64,000 bases of DNA from Nitrospira sp. CR1.1 (GTDB taxonomy: Bacteria > Nitrospirota > Nitrospiria > Nitrospirales > Nitrospiraceae): NCBI GenBank assembly GCA_014055465.1, contig WIAF01000007.1, positions 1 to 64,000 on the forward strand, given 5' to 3'. Every line of letters begins with the position of its first letter. Position 1 is the stretch's first letter. Both the position numbers and the translations under genes were made by a program. The notes under the pieces are model-generated. The model ran no database searches. It was given only the letters and a program-made list of their open reading frames with translations, and had not been told where the DNA came from. This document shows, piece after piece, positions 1 to 8,968 of the stretch.

Positions 1-423
1 TTGCGCTACAAGAAGCCACGCGCGGACCTGTATCGAACTCTCAAGCTCGAGGGTATCGAGGAATCATCGGTGAATCTCTGTGTGACGTGCAGTCGGCAAC
101 GAGGCGGTCCTCACGTCCTCGGCCGTTCGACGGTGCGGGATACGGATCTGTATAGTACCTGTTGCGCCATTCAGAACCTGTGGTTGGCGGCGCGGGTCGA
201 AGGGATCGGGGTCGGCTGGGTGAGCATCTTGAGTCATACCGCATTAAAGCAGGTGCTCGACATTCCGAGGTCGGTTAAGGTGCTGGCCTACCTCTGTCTC
301 GGCTACGTATCAGAGTTTGCGACAAAGCCAGATCTTGAAACTGCGGGCTGGCGCGCCAGACTTCCCGTGCAGGAACTGGTGCACTATGAGACATGGGGAA
401 ATAGAGTGCGAGGGAAGGAGTGA
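1..423 (+). CDS. bluB: 5,6-dimethylbenzimidazole synthase BluB (C-terminal part, 5' truncated)
   Basis: This is the C-terminal 140 residues of BluB, the flavin-dependent nitroreductase-fold enzyme that cleaves FMNH2 to make 5,6-dimethylbenzimidazole, the lower ligand of cobalamin. The stretch NLCVTC, then GPHVLGR, DLYSTCCAIQNLWLAARVEGIGVGW and AYLCLGYV, follows the family pattern closely. BluB is normally about 220 residues, so the N-terminus lies left of the window, and the TTG at position 1 is an internal Leu codon. The stop overlaps the start region of the adenosyltransferase gene, making bluB part of the cobamide operon. Its presence implies the organism makes its own lower ligand. Confidence 0.93.
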   Translation: MRYKKPRADLYRTLKLEGIEESSVNLCVTCSRQRGGPHVLGRSTVRDTDLYSTCCAIQNLWLAARVEGIGVGWVSILSHTALKQVLDIPRSVKVLAYLCLGYVSEFATKPDLETAGWRARLPVQELVHYETWGNRVRGKE

Positions 424-431
424 AGGCGGGG

Positions 432-1028
432 ATGCGAATCACCAAGGTCTATACGAGAACCGGCGACGCGGGCCGCACAAGACTCGCAGGGGGGCAGCAG
501 GTATGGAAGGACTGCCTGCGGGTTGAAGCCTATGGCGCCGTCGATGAACTGAATGCGTCCGTAGGATTAGTACGGGCGATGAATGCCGAGGGTGGGAGCG
601 CGTCCCCCGCTTCCGCGCAACTCGAGGCGGACCTGCGCTGGATTCAGAATAAGTTGTTTGATGTCGGGAGTTTGCTCGCCACCGCGCCAGGCCAGACGTT
701 TCCGAACATGCCGAAGGTCACGGGCAGCGATGTGACCCGGCTCGAGCAGATGATCGATCGCTGTCAGGAGGACCTGGCCCCGCTCAAGGAATTTATTCTG
801 CCGGGCGGGGGAAAAGTTTCGGCCACGCTGCATCAAGCGCGTACGATCTGTCGCCGGGCCGAGCGCGACTGCATCCGGCTCAGCCGGGAAGAAGACGTGT
901 CGGCCGAGCTCAACAAGTATCTGAACCGCTTAAGTGATGCGCTGTTTGTCATGGCGCGCTGGGTAGCCAAAACGCAGGGTGAGCCGGAGTTTTTGTGGCA
1001 GCGTGAATCCGATGCCTCCTCCAAGTAA
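432..1028 (+). CDS. pduO: Cob(I)yrinic acid a,c-diamide adenosyltransferase, PduO type
   Basis: The enzyme transfers the 5'-deoxyadenosyl group of ATP to cob(I)alamin or a corrinoid precursor. The N-terminal ATP-binding signature MRITKVYTRTGDAG and the later VDELNASVG, FILPGG and RRAERD segments are those of the PduO family, and the length (about 198 residues) is normal. I chose the ATG at 432 because the family starts at MRITKVYTRTGD and an AGGAG lies about 11 bases upstream. A GTG at 420 that overlaps the bluB stop would add four residues. The 3' end overlaps cobU by 17 bases, which suggests translational coupling. Confidence 0.93.
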   Translation: MRITKVYTRTGDAGRTRLAGGQQVWKDCLRVEAYGAVDELNASVGLVRAMNAEGGSASPASAQLEADLRWIQNKLFDVGSLLATAPGQTFPNMPKVTGSDVTRLEQMIDRCQEDLAPLKEFILPGGGKVSATLHQARTICRRAERDCIRLSREEDVSAELNKYLNRLSDALFVMARWVAKTQGEPEFLWQRESDASSK

Positions 1029-1569
1029 ATCGACGAAGCAGCCGCGGCGATCACGGTCACGTCTTATTCTGGTCGTGGGTGGAGCGGCTTCAGGGAAGAG
1101 TCAAGCGGCGCTGGAGCGGGCAGGCAGCCGAACACCCAAGGCCTTTGTCGCGACAGGGCAAGGACTGGATACGGAAATGCAGGCGCGTATTGCGCGGCAC
1201 CGTGCGACACGGTCCGCCGATTGGGTGACGGCTGAGGTGCCGCGTGATCTGGCCGCCTGGTTTCGATCTGAAGGCCACGGCTATCGCACCATTGTCGTCG
1301 ATTGTCTGACGCTCTGGCTGAGCAATGTCTGCGGGCGCCGTCTCGCCGGCGTGGATATGACTGACCGGGTCGATGAGGTCTTGCAGGCCATTCGCCGCAT
1401 TCCGGCGCGTGTCGTGCTGGTGAGCAATGAACTGGGTTTTAGCCTGGTGCCGGCCAGCCGCAGCGCGCGCGCTTTCCGCGATGTCGCGGGGCGGGTCAAT
1501 CAGCAGGTAGCCGCCTCGGCTGACGAGGTCTATGTTGTCATGTGCGGCCAGTCGCTCAGGCTCAAATAG
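1012..1569 (+). CDS. cobU: Bifunctional adenosylcobinamide kinase / adenosylcobinamide-phosphate guanylyltransferase
   Basis: CobU phosphorylates adenosylcobinamide and then guanylylates it to adenosyl-GDP-cobinamide, the activated substrate for CobS. The P-loop GGAASGKSQAAL sits near residue 25. The ARIARHRATRS segment carries the histidine that is guanylylated in this family, and VVDCLTLWLSN is the Walker B-like strand. The chosen ATG at 1012 gives 185 residues, the usual family size. An upstream GTG at 979 would only add sequence inside pduO. The gene lies between the adenosyltransferase and cobT, in pathway context. Confidence 0.94.
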   Translation: MPPPSKSTKQPRRSRSRLILVVGGAASGKSQAALERAGSRTPKAFVATGQGLDTEMQARIARHRATRSADWVTAEVPRDLAAWFRSEGHGYRTIVVDCLTLWLSNVCGRRLAGVDMTDRVDEVLQAIRRIPARVVLVSNELGFSLVPASRSARAFRDVAGRVNQQVAASADEVYVVMCGQSLRLK

Positions 1570-1583
1570 GATAGGGAGAGACC

Positions 1584-2636
1584 ATGACGCTCGATGAGGT
1601 GGTGGGCCTGATTCAACCGGTGAATCGTGATAGCGGGAAGCAAGCTCAGGCGCGGCTTGATCGATTGACCAAGCCGCTTGGCAGTCTGGGACGGCTGGAG
1701 GAGATGGCCGTTCAGTACGCCATGATCACGGGTGACGTGAAGCCTAATCTCCCGCGTGGAGTCGTCTATACCTTTGCGGCGGATCATGGGGTGGCGATGG
1801 AAGGCGTGAGCGCCTATCCGCCTGAAGTCACACCTCAAATGGTCCTGAATTTCCTTCGGGGCGGCGCCGGGGTGAATGTGTTGGCGCGGCATAGTGGCGT
1901 CGAGGTCCGGGTGGTGGATATCGGGGTGGCCTATGACTTTGAGTCCGTGCCGGGCCTCATTCAGAAGAAGATCATGAATGGGACGAACAATCTGTTGCGT
2001 GAACCGGCCATGACCCTGGCACAGGCACGACAGGCATTGCAGGTTGGAATAGATTTGGCTACCGAGGCTGCGCAAGAAGGCATCGGGCTCATCGGCACGG
2101 GCGAAATGGGGATTGGTAACACGACTCCGAGCGCGGCGATTGCGGCGGTCATGACCGGTCGCCCGGTCGCTGAAGTGACCGGGCGCGGTACCGGCATCGA
2201 TGAAGCCGGACAGGCTCGCAAGGTGTCGGTCATTCAGCAGGCGCTGGATAGGCATCGCCCCGATCGGGCTGATGCGCTCGACGTGGTGGCCAAGGTGGGT
2301 GGACTCGAAATCGCCGGGCTGGCCGGCCTCATGCTTGGCGCGGCGGCGGCACGAGTGCCCGTGGTATTGGATGGATTTATTGCCGGCGCCGCCGCATTGA
2401 TTGCCGTGGGCATACAGCCGCTATGCCGCGAGTACCTGATCGCCTCGCATCGATCGGTTGAACGAGGGCATCAGGCGATCTTGGAGTCGTTACATCTCCA
2501 ACCTCTGCTCGATCTTGATCTCCGTTTGGGCGAAGGCACGGGGGCTTGTCTCGGAATGGGGCTGGTGCAGGCCTCGATCAAGATTCTCACCGAGATGGCG
2601 ACGTTCGATGAAGCCGGTGTCTCGCAACGTGACTGA
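1584..2636 (+). CDS. cobT: Nicotinate-nucleotide--dimethylbenzimidazole phosphoribosyltransferase
   Basis: CobT transfers phosphoribose from nicotinate mononucleotide to dimethylbenzimidazole, giving alpha-ribazole 5'-phosphate. The 350-residue length is standard. Visible family motifs are RLDRLTKPLGSLGRLE near the N-terminus, FAADHGVAMEGVSAYP, GEMGIGNTTPSAA in the middle and LRLGEGTGACLGM near the C-terminus, whose Glu corresponds to the catalytic base. A GGGAGAG ribosome site precedes the ATG by about six bases. With bluB in the same operon, the base it activates is probably made locally. Confidence 0.96.
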   Translation: MTLDEVVGLIQPVNRDSGKQAQARLDRLTKPLGSLGRLEEMAVQYAMITGDVKPNLPRGVVYTFAADHGVAMEGVSAYPPEVTPQMVLNFLRGGAGVNVLARHSGVEVRVVDIGVAYDFESVPGLIQKKIMNGTNNLLREPAMTLAQARQALQVGIDLATEAAQEGIGLIGTGEMGIGNTTPSAAIAAVMTGRPVAEVTGRGTGIDEAGQARKVSVIQQALDRHRPDRADALDVVAKVGGLEIAGLAGLMLGAAAARVPVVLDGFIAGAAALIAVGIQPLCREYLIASHRSVERGHQAILESLHLQPLLDLDLRLGEGTGACLGMGLVQASIKILTEMATFDEAGVSQRD

Positions 2637-2646
2637 AATTGCCGCC

Positions 2647-3402
2647 ATGACGAGACCGTTTGTGTTCGCCTGGCATTTCCTGACGGCGATCCCGATCAGC
2701 CGACATGACCATGCGCCGACGGGTCATGAGTTGGCGGCATCGATGGCCTGGTATTCCACTGTCGGCCTCCTGATCGGCGGTCTGACGGTGTTGGCCGACG
2801 TTGGCTTGCGTTCGTGGCTGGCAGCGGAGGTCAGCAATGCGTTATTGATCGTCCTGGTCGTGCTGCTGACGCGAGGGTTGCATCAGGATGGCCTGGCGGA
2901 CACAGTGGATGGAATAGCCGGCGGCCGAACCGTTGAGGACCGTCTGCGGATCATGCGCGATCCGCGAGTCGGGGCGTTCGGCGCGGCGGCCCTGTTTCTT
3001 TCTTTATTGCTGCGGTATGCCGGGTTGCTCGCGCTGCCTGCCGCGCTGCGGCTGCCGGTGTTGCTGTGCATGCCGGCACTGGGTCGCTGGGCGATGGTCA
3101 GTCTGGCGTGGGCCTCTCCTTCAGCCCGACGCGACGGCGGACTGGCGGCATCGTTTCTCACCCATTTATCCTGGCCGCCTGTCTTGCTCTCAAGCCTCGT
3201 GTTGGCCGTCGCCTTGACGATAGCATTGGGCGGAAGTGTTGCGGTTGCGACGATGGGCATGGGGATTCTGTTGCTGGCCCTGATTAGGCAACGGTGTCTC
3301 ACGTTGCTGGGAGGCGTGACGGGGGATGTTCTCGGGGCCACGAACGAAGTGATCGAGATCCTCTTCCTCTTGTTGATTCCGGCGTTGGGGATGGCCCGAT
3401 GA
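2647..3402 (+). CDS. cobS: Adenosylcobinamide-GDP ribazoletransferase (cobalamin synthase)
   Basis: CobS is the inner-membrane enzyme that joins adenosyl-GDP-cobinamide to alpha-ribazole (phosphate). The protein begins FAWHFLTAIPI, carries the metal/substrate motif RGLHQDGLADTVDGI and the DRLRIMRDPRVGAFG segment, and has several hydrophobic spans, all as in the family. The ATG at 2647 gives 251 residues, about the usual length. A GTG at 2629 that overlaps the cobT stop is an alternative. The 3' end overlaps cbiB by ATGA, so the two membrane enzymes are probably made together. Confidence 0.94.
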   Translation: MTRPFVFAWHFLTAIPISRHDHAPTGHELAASMAWYSTVGLLIGGLTVLADVGLRSWLAAEVSNALLIVLVVLLTRGLHQDGLADTVDGIAGGRTVEDRLRIMRDPRVGAFGAAALFLSLLLRYAGLLALPAALRLPVLLCMPALGRWAMVSLAWASPSARRDGGLAASFLTHLSWPPVLLSSLVLAVALTIALGGSVAVATMGMGILLLALIRQRCLTLLGGVTGDVLGATNEVIEILFLLLIPALGMAR

Positions 3403-4355
3403 CCGGGGTGGAATTAGCGCTCGCTGCGGTGCTTGATGCCGCGGCAGGGGATCCCCGCTGGTTGCCCCATCCGGTGAGGGGGATGGGAGCGGTCATCGCC
3501 TGGGTTGATCATCATGTCCGCGCCGTCTGCCGGAGCGAGCAGGCCCTTCAGATTGCGGGGAGCTGTTTGGCGCTGGGCCTACCTGCCGCAGTGTACGCCG
3601 CTGCAACGTGGGTGATTGCGCAGGTGATGGAGGTCGCTCCTCTGCTTGGGCAGGTGGTCGGCATCGGATTGGCGTATACGACGCTGGCCGGGCGCGATCT
3701 GTTTGACCACGTTCACGCGGTGCTCCGCGAGTTGACTGCAGGTAATCTGTCTGGCGCCCGTGAAGCCGTGGCGATGATTGTCGGCCGTGACAGTGCGACC
3801 TTGACAGAGCCTGAAATTGCCCGAGCCGCGGTGGAAACCATCGCCGAAAGCACCTCCGACGGAATCATCGCGCCATTGGTGTATCTGTCCCTGGGCGGGG
3901 CACCGCTTGCGCTGGCGTATAAGGCGGTCAACACACTCGATTCCATGATCGGTCATCGCGATGAACGCTATGAACATTTCGGCTGGGCCTCAGCCAGACT
4001 CGATGATGTGATGAACTGGGTACCGGCGCGATTGGCCGGCGGGTTCATCGCGCTGGCTGCAGGCCTTTCGACCGGCCAGTGGCATCGTATCCACGAAAGT
4101 TGGTACATGCTCCATCGAGACGGCGACAAACATCCCAGTCCGAACAGCGGAAGGCCGGAAGCCGCCATGGCCGGCGCTTTGGGCGTGCGACTTGGTGGAA
4201 GAAATTATTATGATGGCGTGCCTCACGAGGCTCCGCTCATCGGTGAGGGGGCCGCAGAGATAAGTCCGGAGCATATCCGCCAAGCGTCTCGCATCATGGT
4301 TGTCACCTATGGGCTGGGTCTGTTCTTCGCCCTGCTCTCCCTATGGGTATCATGA
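3399..4355 (+). CDS. cbiB: Adenosylcobinamide-phosphate synthase (CbiB/CobD family)
   Basis: CbiB is an integral membrane enzyme that amidates adenosylcobyric acid with aminopropanol (phosphate), attaching the arm that later carries the nucleotide loop. Family markers are LDAAAGDPRWLPHPVRGMG at the start, VGRDSATLTEPEIARAAVE, ESTSDGIIAPL and YKAVNTLDSMIGHRDERYEHFGWASARLDD. The start is the ATG at 3399 that overlaps the cobS stop, giving 318 residues. The gene ends in another overlap with the decarboxylase gene that supplies its amine substrate, a common pairing. Confidence 0.95.
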   Translation: MTGVELALAAVLDAAAGDPRWLPHPVRGMGAVIAWVDHHVRAVCRSEQALQIAGSCLALGLPAAVYAAATWVIAQVMEVAPLLGQVVGIGLAYTTLAGRDLFDHVHAVLRELTAGNLSGAREAVAMIVGRDSATLTEPEIARAAVETIAESTSDGIIAPLVYLSLGGAPLALAYKAVNTLDSMIGHRDERYEHFGWASARLDDVMNWVPARLAGGFIALAAGLSTGQWHRIHESWYMLHRDGDKHPSPNSGRPEAAMAGALGVRLGGRNYYDGVPHEAPLIGEGAAEISPEHIRQASRIMVVTYGLGLFFALLSLWVS

Positions 4356-5458
4356 AGCGCCCGGCTCACGGCGGGGATGTCTACGCGGCGGCTCGTGAAT
4401 CGGGGCGAGATGTCCGGCATCTGCTGGATTTCAGCGCCAGCATCAATCCCCTGGGACCATCCCCTGCGGCCTGGCGGGCGATCAGTCAAACGGGTGAACT
4501 GCTGCGCCATTACCCGGATTCGACCTGTTGGGATCTGCGGGAGGCGCTGGCGAGGTTTTGGGACCGTACGCCGGAAGAGTTTCTGGTCGGTAATGGGTCG
4601 ACCGAATTGATCCACCTGCTTCCCGAGGCCTTACAGATTAGACATCTTCTGGTCATTGGCCCGACCTTCTCCGAATATTCGACCGCCATGGCCAGGGTCG
4701 GGGGGCAGATCAGCAGCGTCATGGCCGCGCGTGCAGACGGATACCGGCCTCCGCTTGAACAGGTCTTGACCGCTCTGGATGCGTCTTCGAACAAAGGAAA
4801 CAGCCTGTCTCCTGATGCGGTGATGCTGTGTAATCCCAACAGCCCGACCGGGCAAGTGTGCGATGCCGCCATGGTCAGGAAGCTGGCTCGTCGGGCGGCT
4901 CGCCTTGGACAATGGTGCCTCGTAGATGAAACCTTTGCCGAATATTGCGAGCAGGCCTCGATACTGCCGGAAGGCCTTCCGGCGCGGACCGTCGTGTTGC
5001 GGAGTTTTACTAAGTTTTACGGATTGCCAGGCCTTCGTGTGGGCTATGCGGTCGGGAATCCCAAGGTCATCAAGCAATTGGGCGCTCATCAGCCTCCCTG
5101 GTCGGTGAATATGCTCGCTCAGCGAGCTGCCCGGATCGCATTACATGACTGGCGGCACAACTGGCGGAGTCTCCGGTTCATGGAGCAAGAGCGGGCGCGG
5201 TTCGCGAAAGGACTGGAGCGATTGCCCGGCTGTTCGATTTTTCCCTCCGCGGCCAACTTCCTGCTCCTGGAATTGCCGGCAAGATTGAAGTCTGCGCGCG
5301 TGGTATCGGCGTTTCGGCGGCAAGGGCTCTTGGTTCGAGATTGCTCGCAGGTGCCGGGACTGAATGATCGTTCGATACGGGTCGCCGTTCGGTCGCGCCT
5401 TGACAATGATCGACTGCTCCAATCCCTGTCGGACATCATCGGGAACATCCGAGCATGA
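4352..5458 (+). CDS. cobD: Threonine-phosphate decarboxylase (PLP-dependent, CobD/CobC)
   Basis: This fold-type I PLP enzyme decarboxylates L-threonine phosphate to aminopropanol phosphate for the CbiB reaction. It has HGGDVYAAA and LLDFSASINPLGPS at the N-terminus, GNGSTELIHLL, CNPNSPTGQV, and the Lys-containing SFTKFYGLPGLRVGYAVG that forms the internal aldimine. It resembles histidinol-phosphate aminotransferase, but operon context and the N-terminal HGG motif favour the cobamide role. I chose the ATG at 4352, which overlaps the cbiB stop; an ATG at 4343 adds three residues. The stop overlaps the cbiZ start. Confidence 0.9.
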   Translation: MKRPAHGGDVYAAARESGRDVRHLLDFSASINPLGPSPAAWRAISQTGELLRHYPDSTCWDLREALARFWDRTPEEFLVGNGSTELIHLLPEALQIRHLLVIGPTFSEYSTAMARVGGQISSVMAARADGYRPPLEQVLTALDASSNKGNSLSPDAVMLCNPNSPTGQVCDAAMVRKLARRAARLGQWCLVDETFAEYCEQASILPEGLPARTVVLRSFTKFYGLPGLRVGYAVGNPKVIKQLGAHQPPWSVNMLAQRAARIALHDWRHNWRSLRFMEQERARFAKGLERLPGCSIFPSAANFLLLELPARLKSARVVSAFRRQGLLVRDCSQVPGLNDRSIRVAVRSRLDNDRLLQSLSDIIGNIRA

Positions 5459-6186
5459 CCGGGGTTCGTGCAGACCGATTCTCTGTTCGGCATCGGGTTG
5501 TTTCCGACACGCTCATTGTGGATCTTGGCGCACGCATGCGCGTGTTGTCCTCTGCTCCGCGAGGAGGAGGGCTTCGAACGGCCAGATACATCCTGAATCA
5601 TCAGGTTCCTTCGAATCCGCCAGGATCAGGCGCAGGAGGAAACTGGGAGCATCCATCCCATTCTCTGAGGCGGCTTGCGGAAATGCTCGGAGTAGACACC
5701 GACTGTGTCGGTCTCATGACGGCAGTCCCCATGACGCAGCTGGTGGCTCATCGAGAGGAGGGCGATGGAATCTGGGTGGAGGGTTTTGCCACCGTGGGGG
5801 TCACCAATGCCGTGCGGGCGGGGGAGCCTGTGCGGCGTGTACAAGACAAACCGGGCGGCGCGGCGGCAGGAACGATTAATCTCATTCTGGTCACGAATGG
5901 GTGTCTGGCAGTCTCTGCCATGGTCGGCGCGGTGCAGGTGGCGACGGAGAGCAAAACCGCCGTGTTGCGGGATCATGCCATTCCCAGCTGTACCGGTCTC
6001 GCCGGTGCGACCGGTACGGGGACGGATGCCGTGGTTGTCGCTTCCGCCATACGAGGAAAGGGTCCCTGGCATCCGTATGCGGGAACGCATACGGAGATCG
6101 GATCCATGATCGGCCGGGTCGTGGCTGAATGTCTCCTCCAGGGCTTGACCTTGGCGGCACAGTGGGTCGATAGGGCTCGTATCTGA
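5455..6186 (+). CDS. cbiZ: Adenosylcobinamide amidohydrolase CbiZ
   Basis: CbiZ hydrolyses the amide of adenosylcobinamide (or of pseudo-cobamides) back to adenosylcobyric acid, so scavenged cobamides can be rebuilt with another lower ligand. The sequence has SSAPRGGGL, GLMTAVPM, ATVGVTNAVRAG, GTINLILVTN, TESKTAVLRD and the Gly/Thr-rich ATGTGTDAVVVAS segment typical of CbiZ. The ATG overlaps the cobD stop by four bases. Finding it among de novo assembly genes suggests salvage and remodelling run alongside synthesis. Length (243 residues) is normal. Confidence 0.93.
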   Translation: MTGVRADRFSVRHRVVSDTLIVDLGARMRVLSSAPRGGGLRTARYILNHQVPSNPPGSGAGGNWEHPSHSLRRLAEMLGVDTDCVGLMTAVPMTQLVAHREEGDGIWVEGFATVGVTNAVRAGEPVRRVQDKPGGAAAGTINLILVTNGCLAVSAMVGAVQVATESKTAVLRDHAIPSCTGLAGATGTGTDAVVVASAIRGKGPWHPYAGTHTEIGSMIGRVVAECLLQGLTLAAQWVDRARI

Positions 6187-6200
6187 ACGTCCTCATTCCT

Positions 6201-7757
6201 ATGAACCATCCTTCCCGCGCCAAAGCCATTGCGATTCTTGGAACCGGCTCCGATGTCGGGAAAAGCATGGTCACGGCCGGCCTCTGCCGGCTCCTGCATC
6301 GCGCCGGAATGCGCGTGGCCCCCTTCAAGGCACAGAACATGTCCCTTAACTCATTCGTCACACCGGAGGGCGGGGAGATCGGGCGTGCGCAGGCGTTGCA
6401 AGCCGAGGCTTGCGGGATTGCTCCCCATGTCGACATGAATCCGATCTTGCTCAAACCGGAATCCAACGCCCGATCGCAAGTGGTGGTGCAGGGGAGAGTC
6501 TTCGCGACATTGGATGCCCGGGCGTACTTCACACGCGGACGCGACTCGGAATTACTGCGCGCGGTGCGGGAGAGCTACGAACGGCTCGCTGGACAGTATG
6601 AGGTGATCGTGATCGAGGGGGCCGGCAGCGCCGCTGAAGTGAATTTGCGCGATCGCGATCTCGTGAACTGGCCCATGGTGGAACTGGCTGATGCTCACGT
6701 GGTGCTGGTGGGGGATATCGACCGCGGAGGCGTCTTCGCTCAAATCATCGGGACCCTCGACCTGATTGCGCCGGAGGAACGTGCCCGCGTTTGCGGGATC
6801 GTGATCAACAAGTTTCGCGGGGATAGGGCGCTCTTCGACGACGGCGTCCGTTTTCTCACCGAACGGACGGGGATACCCGTCCTTGGAGTCCTGCCGTACC
6901 TTCGCGATCTCACATTGGATCAGGAAGATAGCCTTGATGCTGGCGCCGGTGGACGAGTTTCCTTCGCAGCTGATCGTGCCAACATTGCCGTGCTGCTCGT
7001 GCCGCACATGAGCAACTTCACCGATTTCAACGCGCTTGCTGAAGAAACCGATGTGGCGTTGCGGTATGTCGCAAGCCCCGGGGAGGCAGCCGGAGCTGAC
7101 GTGATGGTCATTCCCGGCTCGAAGACGACGCTGTCGGATCTGGGGTACCTCCGGGAGAAGGGCTTTGAGCGCCTGTTGCATGATCATGTGCAACGTGGAG
7201 GGGAAGTGGTTGGCATCTGCGGCGGGTATCAGATGCTGGGCCAATGGATCGCCGATCCCGACGGAGTGGAGACCGGCGGCCAGGGAACCGGTTTGGGATT
7301 GTTGCCGGTCACTACCGTCCTGGCGCGGGACAAGATTACGGAGCAGGTCGAGGCGCAGGCGCTGCATATTGACGGATCAACCACATTGCCTGTCCGGGGG
7401 TATCTCATTCACATGGGCAGAACTGATCGCGGCGGGCTTCAGCCTTGCTTCCAGCTTCTGGAAAAGCGAGGCGGGCTGAAGGATCACGGTAGAGAAATTC
7501 CTCGCGCAGAGGAATTTCAGGATGGCGCGGTGCGCCATGATGGGTTGGTGTGGGGGACCTATGTCCATGGCCTCTTCGATCAGCCGTCTTTTCGCCGGGC
7601 CTGGTTGAACCGGCTGCGCAGCCGCAAGGGGTTATCGGCGGTTCCCCTTGAAGACTCCCAACGCGTGAATGAGACACGGCTCAACGCGATGGACCGCTGG
7701 GCGGATCACGTCGGCCGGCACCTTGATCTCGCTCCTCTTCTGGCATGGCTCCGGTAG
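6201..7757 (+). CDS. cobQ: Cobyric acid synthase (glutamine-hydrolysing)
   Basis: CobQ amidates four side-chain carboxylates of adenosylcobyrinic acid a,c-diamide using glutamine and ATP. The N-terminal half is a dethiobiotin-synthetase-like domain with the P-loop GTGSDVGKSMV and KAQNMSLNSFVT. The C-terminal half is a class I amidotransferase-like domain with the nucleophile in VGICGGYQMLG and the His in WGTYVHGLFD. The 518-residue length is slightly above the common 485-510. It is the last gene of the operon, 14 bases after cbiZ. Confidence 0.95.
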   Translation: MNHPSRAKAIAILGTGSDVGKSMVTAGLCRLLHRAGMRVAPFKAQNMSLNSFVTPEGGEIGRAQALQAEACGIAPHVDMNPILLKPESNARSQVVVQGRVFATLDARAYFTRGRDSELLRAVRESYERLAGQYEVIVIEGAGSAAEVNLRDRDLVNWPMVELADAHVVLVGDIDRGGVFAQIIGTLDLIAPEERARVCGIVINKFRGDRALFDDGVRFLTERTGIPVLGVLPYLRDLTLDQEDSLDAGAGGRVSFAADRANIAVLLVPHMSNFTDFNALAEETDVALRYVASPGEAAGADVMVIPGSKTTLSDLGYLREKGFERLLHDHVQRGGEVVGICGGYQMLGQWIADPDGVETGGQGTGLGLLPVTTVLARDKITEQVEAQALHIDGSTTLPVRGYLIHMGRTDRGGLQPCFQLLEKRGGLKDHGREIPRAEEFQDGAVRHDGLVWGTYVHGLFDQPSFRRAWLNRLRSRKGLSAVPLEDSQRVNETRLNAMDRWADHVGRHLDLAPLLAWLR

Positions 7758-8167
7758 CCCAATCGGGCGTCATCTTCGAACTCTCCGCTGCCGTCGGCTC
7801 CCATGTCAGTTTGACGCTTCCACCGTCAAGCGACCAAACTTTGGCGCTTCGATGAAAATCTTGAACAATTGAGGTCCCTGCTCAGACTCCCTGACCATAG
7901 TGGGTATAGTTGATCGTCCACATCTAATCATCCGCAAAATCGCCGACTTCATTTCAGACGCCTCCGCTCATTCGGGGAATTCTAAGTAATTGTTTTGTTT
8001 GGCACCGAACGTGCACGAGGCAGGCCGGGGCTGCAGGGGCTGACGAAACCGTCATCAGGCCAAAAATTGTCAATGACTGATTTTGCGCTATCTTTGACAG
8101 AGGTTTGGCGCAGTGGGAGCGATCGAATTCCTCAGGAGCGACATTGAGATCGGCAGGAGGAGGGGGC
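7758..8167. other. Intergenic region between the cobamide operon and the chemosensory cluster
   Basis: There is no credible gene in these 410 bases. The section at about 7970-8100 is more AT-rich than its surroundings and ends in TTGACA at 8094-8099, a possible -35 box. I see no good -10 box at the right distance, so no promoter is called. A strong GGAGGAGG ribosome site sits just before the ATG at 8168. A weak imperfect inverted repeat around 7810-7840 could end cobQ transcription, but it lacks a T-run. Confidence 0.5.
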
Positions 8168-8902
8168 ATGGGAAATCATGGAATCAGCGCAATGGTGGTG
8201 GCTGTCCTGACGGCGGCCTGTGTGGGGCTGCCCGTTCCGGCATCGGCCAATACCGAGGTGGAAACGGCGGAGTTACTTATTAAATTGGTGCAGGTCGGAC
8301 GCGGTGTTCTATCCGAAAACCAGGTCACGATCAATGATGCCAGTAAAGGGGACAAGGGATTCACCGGGGACTATGTCGCCAACCAGGTTATCGACCGGTT
8401 TCGCAAGGCGACCAAGATTGATCTGAGCCGCCCCGCCACTGTTCCGCAAGCGCCGTTGTTCCTCGCCATGGTGGAATCGGAGAAAGAAGTGATCGACGAG
8501 GCGCAGCCCGTGATCAACAAGCAGGGCGTCGGCTTCAAAGGCATTATTCCCGCCGTGTTCGCGCGCAAATCGGGCGAACGCTTCTACCGCAAGACCGGTA
8601 TTCGCGTGAAGCTGACCAGCATTGACTATCGGTTTCCCGGAAACCGGCCGGATGAGTTCGAGTCCGAAGTGTTACGGATTTTTGCGGACACGCGCCATCC
8701 GAAAGGACAGCCATATAGCAAGGCCACCATATTGGACGGGAGACCGGTGCTGCGCATGATGGATCCGGAATATGCTGCGACCACGTGTCTCAGCTGTCAT
8801 GGAAATCCGAAAGGCGAGCGCGATGTCACCGGCGCCAAGAAAGAGGGCTGGCATGAGGGTGATCTAGCTGGCGCCATCAGCATTGTCATTCCTATGAAGT
8901 AG
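8168..8902 (+). CDS. Secreted DUF3365 (Tll0287-like) haem c sensor-type protein
   Basis: The N-terminus (residues 1-28) is a signal peptide ending near PASANTE. The body has the features of the DUF3365/Tll0287-like domain, a PAS-like periplasmic fold: QAPLFLAMVESEKEVIDEAQ, FKGIIPAVFARKSGERFY and the haem c site C207-L-S-C210-H211 in ATTCLSCHG. Such domains occur alone or as sensor modules of kinases and receptors. The start at 8168 is fixed by the GGAGGAGG site; longer reading upstream has no ribosome site. It precedes a CheY-like gene by 66 bases, so I infer a possible haem-based redox or gas input for the chemosensory cluster. No partner has been shown. Confidence 0.8.
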   Translation: MGNHGISAMVVAVLTAACVGLPVPASANTEVETAELLIKLVQVGRGVLSENQVTINDASKGDKGFTGDYVANQVIDRFRKATKIDLSRPATVPQAPLFLAMVESEKEVIDEAQPVINKQGVGFKGIIPAVFARKSGERFYRKTGIRVKLTSIDYRFPGNRPDEFESEVLRIFADTRHPKGQPYSKATILDGRPVLRMMDPEYAATTCLSCHGNPKGERDVTGAKKEGWHEGDLAGAISIVIPMK

Positions 8903-8968
8903 GCGCGACGGCGAACTCGACATATGCCAGTCGCACACGGGTATCCGCTTTGAAGGGGGGATGGATTC

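Noticed and set aside
1-3. TTG at position 1 as a gene start
   Set aside because: The protein is the C-terminal part of BluB and its normal N-terminus is missing, so the gene is cut by the window edge.
1-423. Cobalamin riboswitch for the cob operon
   Set aside because: Any such element would lie upstream of bluB, outside the window; none was seen inside.
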